Positions 58,124 to 64,000 of a stretch of DNA of 64,000 nucleotides are shown here, piece after piece (the first letter of the stretch is position 1; each line of letters begins with the position of its first letter). The notes below the pieces were generated by a model. The model did not search any database. It saw nothing but the letters and a program-made list of their open reading frames with translations, and was not told where the DNA came from. The DNA is from Deinococcus roseus (GTDB lineage Bacteria > Deinococcota > Deinococci > Deinococcales > Deinococcaceae): assembly GCF_014646895.1 (NCBI RefSeq), contig NZ_BMOD01000004.1:124001-188000 (forward strand). Direction: 5' to 3'. Position numbers and translations under genes: made by a program.

Positions 58124-60979
58124 TCAGAAGGTTGCAACAACCTGCAGGTTTGCACTGGTGTCATAGACCTTGATGAAGGCCGTTTGCAAACCGACATTGA
58201 AGTAATAGGCATTCACTTTGGAACTGGACAGGGCATCTGCTCCAGCCTGATCCCCACTGCCGGAAGTGAGGTTGCTCAGGGTCTGCCCATTCACCGTGAC
58301 CGACTGGGGATTGCTGGTGCTCAGAAGGGCCATAAAGAAGTAAGGCTCACTGGGGGTGTAGTTGTCGTGGGTGCGCACCACATTGATGGTTTTCTGGTTC
58401 CCCGAGATCTGGGTGCTGATTTCCGTCAGGCGGTAGGCGCTCTCGGTCTGGTACTGGGTGGTCAGGCCATCATCCAGGTACAGGGTGTACTGGCGGTCCG
58501 GTCCAGGATAGATGCTGATGGTCAGGGGGTTCACTTCCAGTTGACCCACCCACTGTTCCACCTGACGGCTGGGCAGAATGGCCCCGGAGCGCACGTAAAT
58601 GGGCACAATGTTCATGACCTGCTCCAGCGGAGCGTAGTAGCTGATGGTCTGCCCTCCTGATGCAGGTGCAGGCAAGGGCTGCTCGTTGTTCTGGTAGGGG
58701 TACCAGTCCCAACCTGCAGGCAGGTAGATGTCACGTGTGGGGCTGACGGGTGGACTTGCTGTTTCTGCCTGGAACAGGATGGGGGCAATCAGCAAATCCT
58801 GACCCACAAAGAATTGATCATTGAGGTGGTTGTAAACGTTCTGGTCCTGGGGGTCGGTCAGGAACAGGGCACGTGCAATGGGCAAGCCTGTCTGGGTGCA
58901 CTGGTACATGGCATCATAGAACACCTGCATCAGCTGGTAACGGATTTCAATGTACTTGCGGCAATTGCTGGGCACAGGCTCGCCATAGTTGTAAGGTTCC
59001 TGGAAACCTTTGGAGTAACCGTCGTAGTGGTTGCGGTACCAGGGCAGAAAAGCCCCCAGGGTCATCCAGCGGGTGAACAGTTCGTAGTTGGTGATCTGGC
59101 CATAAGCCCGACCATCGGCAACATAGAAGTCGCCTTCAGAGCCAGAGCCATTGGCAAAACCGCCAATGTCACAGCCCGAAATCGGAACACCAGACAGGCC
59201 CAGGTTGAGGACTTCTGGAAGGTTGATCTTCAGGAAATCCCAGCTGGAGGCAGAATCCCCGGTCCAGAGGCCTGCGTAGCGCTGGATGCCTGCATATCCT
59301 CCACGGGCAATGATGAAATTGCGCTGGGTGGGCCGGATTTTGGCCAGCCCTTCATAAGTCGCCTCGCTGAGCAGCAGGGCGTAAGCGTTGTGAATTTTGG
59401 CATTGGGCACCTGCTGACCAAAGGAGGTCATCATCAAATCTCCGGGGAAGGTTTTGTAGGTGGCAGGGTTGTCCACACCAGGAGAAAGGGCCGGGTCGGT
59501 CATGTCCTGCCACACCATCTGCAGGCCAATGTCAAAGAGGTTCTGGTATTGCTTGCCCCACCACGCTTGCACTTCAGGACGACCAAAGTCCGGGTAGTAA
59601 CCGTATGACCCGAGCACATCGCTGCCTGTGTCTGGCTGGGCAGGGTAAGGATTGATGCCGGTGTTCACGCCATAGTTCTCGTTGCCCACAAAAAGATCGG
59701 TGGTGGCAGGCTGTCCAGCACGGGAATTGGTGATGAACACCCCTTCTGCCAGACCGCTTTCCAGGGCAAGGTAAGGATCAGAACCCGGACCCGTATGGCC
59801 GTTTTCATCGTAAGGGTTGGCATCCACCAGGGCGGTGATGTTGGTGCTGCACTTGAAGCCAATCAGGGCAAGGTAAGAGAACATGGCCTGGGCATCGGGG
59901 AATTTCAAATCTGAGTGCGTGAAGGTGCGGTAGTTGTTCTGGAAGTCCACATCGATGTGCAGACCGTCACAGGGAATCTGGGCAGCACGGTAAGCATTGG
60001 CCACAGCCATCACGTGGTACTGGTCGTAGTACCCATAACAGCCCTGATGGTACCCGAACACGTATTTGGGGGGCATGGGAGCGGTCCCGGTCAACTGGGT
60101 GTACTGCTGCACAATGTCTGCAGCCACAGAACCTGCCATGAAGTAGTAATTCAGGTCTCCATACAGGGCACCAAAGTAATACTTGCCGTACATGTTGGAG
60201 TAATCGCTGGCCCCGATGTTGATGTAAGACTGCGCCACATTGTCGAAGAAAATCCCATAAGCATAAGGCGCACCCTGCTGCTCATTGATGGGATTGGGAT
60301 TCACTTCAATCAGGAGGGGCACCGAGTTGTAGAGCGATTCACTGGGGTTGAGGGGACCAGGCTGCTCTCCTTCGGGCAGGGGACTGGTGGCATAGGTGAA
60401 GTTGTCAAAGTTGAAAAAGGTCATGGTGAACTGGTTTTTGGCCAGCTGGGCACCTGCTTTTTCACCAAAGCCAAAATACATGGCATTGGCTGGATACACC
60501 TTGAAATTCGCCACACACTCCCCGGTGTAAACCAGGTTGTAACTGGAGGTGTCCTGGTGGATCAATTGACCACTGCGGTACACCGAAAGGGCGTAATTGC
60601 CTTTCTGGATCACCACTTCCAGCACTCCAGTCTGGATGGTGATCTGGGAGCCATTGTCCTGCACCTGCAAACTGCTGGCCTGAAATCCAAAATCGGTGTT
60701 CACCACAGCATAAGAATTGTCCGTGCTGTAATTGCCAGAGCTGTTAAAACGCACCCGAAAGAGGGTGGGAGAGTAAAAATACAGCAAGGGTCCAGGGCCC
60801 TGGGTCATCACCAGCTGGATGGTGTTTCCTTGCTGGGTGTAACCGCTCACGGCTCCAAGTTGTTGCCACGACCCGAGGTTGGGGGTGAACTGGTCCACGG
60901 TGACAAAGGGGTAGCTGTTGTCCTGCTGGTCCTGTGTGTTCTGTACCTGCTCCATCTGTTTGTTCAGCAACTGGGTCAT
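58124..60979 (-). CDS. GH31 enzyme with WQDMT active site (glucan-lyase/isomaltosyltransferase-like)
   Basis: Cytosolic GH31 enzyme of 951 residues with an N-terminal beta domain, a (beta/alpha)8 barrel and C-terminal beta domains. The nucleophile is Asp492 in MVWQDMTDPA. Ordinary GH31 alpha-glucosidases have W-x-DMNE; WQDMT is typical of the group with alpha-1,4-glucan lyases and cycloalternan/isomaltosyl-transferring enzymes. FGYHQGCYGYYDQYHV and GLWTGDSASSW, with the acid/base Asp, are also present. No signal peptide. ATG 60979 has GGAG 6 nt upstream and replaces a longer frame. MalQ, GH65 and beta-phosphoglucomutase in the same window fit alpha-glucan metabolism. Activity is unproven: lyase, transferase and glucosidase all remain possible. 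Confidence 0.85.
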   Translation of the reverse strand: MTQLLNKQMEQVQNTQDQQDNSYPFVTVDQFTPNLGSWQQLGAVSGYTQQGNTIQLVMTQGPGPLLYFYSPTLFRVRFNSSGNYSTDNSYAVVNTDFGFQASSLQVQDNGSQITIQTGVLEVVIQKGNYALSVYRSGQLIHQDTSSYNLVYTGECVANFKVYPANAMYFGFGEKAGAQLAKNQFTMTFFNFDNFTYATSPLPEGEQPGPLNPSESLYNSVPLLIEVNPNPINEQQGAPYAYGIFFDNVAQSYINIGASDYSNMYGKYYFGALYGDLNYYFMAGSVAADIVQQYTQLTGTAPMPPKYVFGYHQGCYGYYDQYHVMAVANAYRAAQIPCDGLHIDVDFQNNYRTFTHSDLKFPDAQAMFSYLALIGFKCSTNITALVDANPYDENGHTGPGSDPYLALESGLAEGVFITNSRAGQPATTDLFVGNENYGVNTGINPYPAQPDTGSDVLGSYGYYPDFGRPEVQAWWGKQYQNLFDIGLQMVWQDMTDPALSPGVDNPATYKTFPGDLMMTSFGQQVPNAKIHNAYALLLSEATYEGLAKIRPTQRNFIIARGGYAGIQRYAGLWTGDSASSWDFLKINLPEVLNLGLSGVPISGCDIGGFANGSGSEGDFYVADGRAYGQITNYELFTRWMTLGAFLPWYRNHYDGYSKGFQEPYNYGEPVPSNCRKYIEIRYQLMQVFYDAMYQCTQTGLPIARALFLTDPQDQNVYNHLNDQFFVGQDLLIAPILFQAETASPPVSPTRDIYLPAGWDWYPYQNNEQPLPAPASGGQTISYYAPLEQVMNIVPIYVRSGAILPSRQVEQWVGQLEVNPLTISIYPGPDRQYTLYLDDGLTTQYQTESAYRLTEISTQISGNQKTINVVRTHDNYTPSEPYFFMALLSTSNPQSVTVNGQTLSNLTSGSGDQAGADALSSSKVNAYYFNVGLQTAFIKVYDTSANLQVVATF

Positions 60980-61190
60980 GGGATTCTCCAAGGGGTCGAT
61001 TTCCCCACCTTTCAGAATGGGGACGACAGGCAGACCTGAAACAGATCTGCAGCTCAGGGGTAAAGTTTGAAAGCAGAACAGCATTGCCCTTCGGGGGGTG
61101 CCAGACAGGCCACTCCTCGAAAAGACAGGACTTCTAAACTTCTGCAGAGAACTGGGCTGAAATCCGCCCAGCCTCAGTGCTACAAGGGTT

Positions 61191-62711
61191 TCATTTGCGA
61201 ATCTGGGCTTTTTGCTGCAACAACCAGCTGAAGTCCCCGGTCAGGGGAATGCCATACAGCGGGTTGGTGCCGCTCAGGGCCTGCTTGGGATCGTAAGCAA
61301 TGGCCACCCCTGCACTGGAGTGGCAGCCCGTGCAACTCTCGGTGCCATAAATCTGGGTGTCAGCACTCTGGGGGAAACCTTCAATCTGGTGCCAGGCAGG
61401 TTCATTTCCAGCCTGAAAGTAGGTTTCCATGGTGATGTTGGTCAGGTAGGTGGGGGTCACCAGACCTCCGGCTTTGTTGGTGACGCTGTTGGGGAACACA
61501 CCTGCATCGAAAGGCAGGGTTGGTGTGGGCAACGCAGATGGGTCGGTGGGCCACTGGGTGTCAATCAACTTGTAGTACTGGAAGACGTTTCCAGGCACCA
61601 GTTTGGCCAGCGCGGCCTGCACCTGCCTGTTCAACTGCTCTTTGTCGGTGGGAATGGGAATCATGCGGAAAGCCTGGGTGGGCTGGTAAACCAGGGTGGG
61701 ATCCCAGCCGTTGTAATACTGACCGCTTGCAATGGGCTGACCGGGAACCACTGCATTGAGGGGAGGCTCAATGTTCACAGGGAGGGTCTGGTTGCTGGGG
61801 TTGTAGAAAGAAGGCATCAGGCGCTTCCCCTTGTAAAGCAAAGGAGGCACTTCCAGGTTGTCCACATGCTCAAAGGTGGCCCAGATCCACTGCTTTGCAT
61901 ATTGCGTTTTGGCAGAGATGTGGAAGCCCACCAGCCCCAGCAGCACATCGTTTTTCACCAGAGGCTTGCTGAACTGGGTGGGGTTGTTGATGGAGATGTC
62001 TCCGGTGGTGGTGAAGTATCGGGAGGCATCGTCGGTGTTGGGGTCCAGAATCCTCCAGGCGGCTTTCACCTCAATGGCCCCAATGTCTCCGTTGTAGACC
62101 CCCGCAGGGAAAGAGATGGTGTTGCCTTTGCCAGTGAATTCCACCTGTCCCTGCACGTAATACAGGTTATTGTCCACCAGATAATTCACTTCTCTGGGGC
62201 TCATGCGGATCTCGTAGGTGACCCAGTTGCCGTTTTTGTCCACCAGTGGACCTGTGAAGGCCTGCAAGGCTTCTTCAACTTCATCAGGCATGGTGTTTCC
62301 GGTGTTCTTGACCGTGTGGGAATCTTTGCCGTTCTTGATGGCATTCAGCACAGGAGGCTGGCCATTGGCGGTATAGACCTGATAATCATGTTTCCAGCTT
62401 TCCCACACCACACCGTTGGGACTGGACTGACCGATTTTCAGGCTGGGGTCGGGCTGACCATTGGGCAATGCAGGCCAGTTGAGGCCCACAAAGGCCTGCC
62501 AGGCAAAAATGTCAAACATGCGCTGGGCCTGGTCAAACTGCTGCTTCTGGTTGAAGGCATTGAGTTGCTTGACATTGATGTCACCGGGGACCTGTGAAGT
62601 GAACGGCAGGGGGTAAGGCTGCAGGGGTTCCACGGTCTGCAGGGACGTGAGCAGACCGAAGGCAACTCCGCCGCAGGCCAGGGCCAGTGTGGCTTTGATC
62701 CAGGTTTTCAT
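61191..62711 (-). CDS. Exported single-heme c-type cytochrome-like protein
   Basis: Exported protein of 506 residues with a signal peptide (about 1-22, MKTWIKATLALACGGVAFG). The only CxxCH is at residues 460-464 (CTGCH), near the C-terminus, so one covalent heme is predicted. The rest, with the FDIFAWQAFVGLNWPAL segment near the N-terminus and many Trp/Tyr/Asn, is not a standard cytochrome domain, and I recognise no family. It may be a heme-containing oxidoreductase or dehydrogenase. AAGGAGG lies 5-6 nt before ATG 62711. A weak hairpin at 61149-61168 follows. Confidence 0.75.
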   Translation of the reverse strand: MKTWIKATLALACGGVAFGLLTSLQTVEPLQPYPLPFTSQVPGDINVKQLNAFNQKQQFDQAQRMFDIFAWQAFVGLNWPALPNGQPDPSLKIGQSSPNGVVWESWKHDYQVYTANGQPPVLNAIKNGKDSHTVKNTGNTMPDEVEEALQAFTGPLVDKNGNWVTYEIRMSPREVNYLVDNNLYYVQGQVEFTGKGNTISFPAGVYNGDIGAIEVKAAWRILDPNTDDASRYFTTTGDISINNPTQFSKPLVKNDVLLGLVGFHISAKTQYAKQWIWATFEHVDNLEVPPLLYKGKRLMPSFYNPSNQTLPVNIEPPLNAVVPGQPIASGQYYNGWDPTLVYQPTQAFRMIPIPTDKEQLNRQVQAALAKLVPGNVFQYYKLIDTQWPTDPSALPTPTLPFDAGVFPNSVTNKAGGLVTPTYLTNITMETYFQAGNEPAWHQIEGFPQSADTQIYGTESCTGCHSSAGVAIAYDPKQALSGTNPLYGIPLTGDFSWLLQQKAQIRK

Positions 62712-62808
62712 GGGTCCTCCTTGATGCAAAACAGCTTTGTTGGCCCAGAAGGCCATTCCAGAGGTCTGGGTTCAATCGTTCAGAAGGCAAAACATTGGGA
62801 TGTGAGGT

Positions 62809-62916
62809 TCAAGGCACAAACAACAGGCAAAACAGAGGATTGGCATCAAAAATGCCAGAAATGACCGCAAGACTATTGCAGAGTAGCGCCAACAGCAGCA
62901 AAATCACATGGGGCAT
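62809..62916 (-). CDS. Possible 35-residue hydrophobic peptide
   Basis: ATG 62916 to TGA 62811-62809 on the minus strand encodes MPHVILLLLALLCNSLAVIS and a short, hydrophobic remainder: one membrane-spanning segment. No good Shine-Dalgarno or -10 box. It could be a chance ORF; it lies in the leader of the cytochrome-like gene. Confidence 0.25.
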   Translation of the reverse strand: MPHVILLLLALLCNSLAVISGIFDANPLFCLLFVP

Positions 62917-63005
62917 TTTGGGAATGCTTTGTAGGGGATTTCCCCATAGGTTCGGGGTTGCATCCCTGATGGATCGCCCCCCTGAAAATGCAGCCTATCC
63001 TGCAA

Positions 63006-63034
63006 AAGAAAAACCTCCTGAAAGTTCAGAAGGT
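63006..63034 (-). terminator. Terminator after pgmB
   Basis: ACCTTCTGA and TCAGGAGGT (one U-G pair) with a 4-nt loop, followed on the minus strand by TTTTCTTTT. Confidence 0.72.
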
Positions 63035-63102
63035 CTTGAAGATGGATCGAAGTTTGTTTGCATGTTTTCAGTTGCAGGTTTCTGTAAAATCAACCCAGAA
63101 AT

Positions 63103-63747
63103 TCAGTCCAGAAAATCAGCAATGGAAAAATCCTGCAAACCCGGAATCACCCGGTCTGCCTGGGTGAGGACCTGTGGATCTCCCACACCTACAGCGTACA
63201 TCCCAGCAGATTTGATGGAGGCAACGCCTGCCACAGCATCCTCCACGCCGAGGCATTCCTCGGGCGTGACACCCAGTTCTGCAGCAGCTTTCAGGAAAAT
63301 TTCCGGGTCGGGTTTGCCTCTGGCAATGGTGCTGGCATCCACGATGTAATCGAATTTTTCGGTGATGCCCAGACTGGAAAGCACCGTGAAGGCATTGCGG
63401 CTCACCGAGGCCAGCCCGATTTTCAGACCTGCCTGCCTCACCTCATCCAGGGCCTGCACTGCACCAGGAAGCAAATCTTCTGGGGTCATCTCTGCAATGA
63501 GTTCCTGGTAATGGGTGTTCTTCTGTGTGGCCAGAGCCACTTTCTCTTCCTCAGTGAGGTCAAACCTGCCCTGTGAGAGGATCAGGTTAAGAGAACCCAT
63601 GCGGTCCACACCCTTGAGGCGCTCGTTGAACACCTCATCGAAAGGCACACCCACCTGTTCTGCCAGGCGTTTCCAGGCCAGATAGTGGTAGTGGGCCGTG
63701 TCGGTGATCACGCCGTCCAGATCGAAGATCACTGCTTTGAAGGTCAT
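63103..63747 (-). CDS. pgmB: Beta-phosphoglucomutase
   Basis: HAD-superfamily mutase (214 aa) converting beta-glucose 1-phosphate, the product of GH65 phosphorylases, to glucose 6-phosphate. The nucleophile motif FDLDGVITDTA has Asp9 and Asp11; cap-domain residues GVDRMGSL and LASVSRN and the Asp pair at VEDAVAGV are present. AAGGAG lies before the ATG. Overlap of 4 bp with the upstream GH65 gene makes the pair an operon. Confidence 0.95.
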   Translation of the reverse strand: MTFKAVIFDLDGVITDTAHYHYLAWKRLAEQVGVPFDEVFNERLKGVDRMGSLNLILSQGRFDLTEEEKVALATQKNTHYQELIAEMTPEDLLPGAVQALDEVRQAGLKIGLASVSRNAFTVLSSLGITEKFDYIVDASTIARGKPDPEIFLKAAAELGVTPEECLGVEDAVAGVASIKSAGMYAVGVGDPQVLTQADRVIPGLQDFSIADFLD

Positions 63748-64000
63748 GCCTGTTCTCCTTGTTGGGTGATGGTCTGGGTCTCACCGTTTTGCAGGGTGAT
63801 CTCTCTGCCCTCGTGCTGCAAGGAAAGGGTGTGGCCTTTCAGCAAGGTGTATTCCACCTGTTCTTTTTCCACCCGGATTTGCAAAAGCTGGCCTTGCACA
63901 TGGATTTTGAACTGGTAGTGGGACCACTGGGCAGGCAAACGGGGGTTAAAGTGCAGCTTGCCCTGATAAGCGCGCATGCCTGCGAAACCGTACACCACAC
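63744..64000 (-). CDS. GH65-family disaccharide phosphorylase, C-terminal fragment (cut by window end)
   Basis: The last 84 codons inside the window (the frame stays open to the edge). The segment VYGFAGMRAYQGKLHFNPRLPAQW is the C-terminal beta-sandwich signature of GH65 maltose, kojibiose, trehalose or nigerose phosphorylases, and its coupling to pgmB supports this. The actual substrate cannot be told because the catalytic part lies outside. Confidence 0.85.
   Translation of the reverse strand, partial: VVYGFAGMRAYQGKLHFNPRLPAQWSHYQFKIHVQGQLLQIRVEKEQVEYTLLKGHTLSLQHEGREITLQNGETQTITQQGEQA

Larger units (their letters stand above)
62712..63102. other. Intergenic region between cytochrome-like and pgmB genes
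   Basis: About 390 bp. It holds the pgmB terminator (63006-63034), the Shine-Dalgarno of the cytochrome-like gene, a possible 35-codon membrane peptide (62809-62916, minus) and the short hairpin GGGGATTTCCCC at 62934-62945. No clear promoter was recognised. Confidence 0.5.

Noticed and set aside
58814..61039. Long plus-strand frames opposite the GH31 gene (58814-59608 and 59915-61039).
   Set aside because: Shadows of a coding strand with clear GH31 motifs; rich in His/Val/Gly and lacking domain patterns.

Overview
The window looks like chromosomal DNA from Deinococcus or a close relative in Deinococcota. The base composition is moderately GC-rich by eye (not computed). The gene set fits: an archaeal-type, probably non-discriminating aspartyl-tRNA synthetase, a homoisocitrate dehydrogenase like that of Thermus, a CarH/LitR-type B12 photoreceptor next to a CRP-family regulator (the Thermus LitR/LdrP pairing), a Rex repressor, RqcH, and many envelope lipoproteins with Ig-like domains. 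More than twenty genes have a TANNNT -10 box ending only 5-9 nt before an ATG or GTG start, which is the leaderless-transcript architecture described in Deinococcus. No phage, transposon, CRISPR array or rRNA is visible, and the only tRNA is tRNA-Asp(GTC) at 50428-50503.

Layout. 0-5 kb: a YgjP-like protein, a 49-residue His-rich membrane peptide, an orphan PstS, adenine deaminase and an aldo/keto reductase. 5-9.5 kb: a membrane protein divergent from comF, a DUF1684/S4 pair, and a three-gene operon that starts with a cohesin-like lipoprotein and ends with a dockerin protein. 9.5-15.6 kb: an M16C metallopeptidase, an alpha/beta hydrolase, and aspS2 behind what appears to be a classical attenuator with an Asn/Asp-coding leader peptide. 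16-27 kb: DegV, a class A beta-lactamase-fold protein, an LptA-like protein, a cell-wall amidase, cobalamin adenosyltransferase, TatD, MalQ, a dehydrogenase/acetyltransferase pair, PanD and RqcH. 27-33 kb: a tightly overlapping minus-strand operon TPR - SPOR - Rex - lipoprotein - Ig-like lipoprotein. 33-43 kb: RlmN, a TlpA-like thioredoxin, MutS2, DedA, phosphatidylserine decarboxylase, endonuclease V, a GCS2-family ligase, a PIG-L deacetylase and a split MnmC pair. 43-50 kb: homoisocitrate dehydrogenase, an ATP-grasp protein, a TrmH methyltransferase, a CAP lipoprotein, two paralogous lipoproteins and BipA. 50-58 kb: tRNA-Asp, the CarH/CRP/epimerase operon, MoaA with a small unknown gene, an SDR, a gamma-glutamyltransferase-like protein, and TauE with DUF1634. 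58-64 kb: a GH31 enzyme with the WQDMT active site, an exported c-type heme protein, and beta-phosphoglucomutase with the 3' end of a GH65 phosphorylase (cut by the window edge).

Themes. Several units are translationally coupled by ATGA overlaps. MalQ, the GH31 enzyme, beta-phosphoglucomutase and GH65 suggest alpha-glucan metabolism. The archaeal-type AspRS probably supplies Asp-tRNA(Asn) for amidation, which would explain control by a leader rich in Asn and Asp codons. Intergenic regions repeatedly carry perfect or near-perfect 10-16 bp tandem duplications beside terminators. The observations most worth testing are the aspS2 attenuator, the cohesin/dockerin lipoprotein operon, the WQDMT GH31 enzyme, the light-sensor operator and the terminator-adjacent microduplications.
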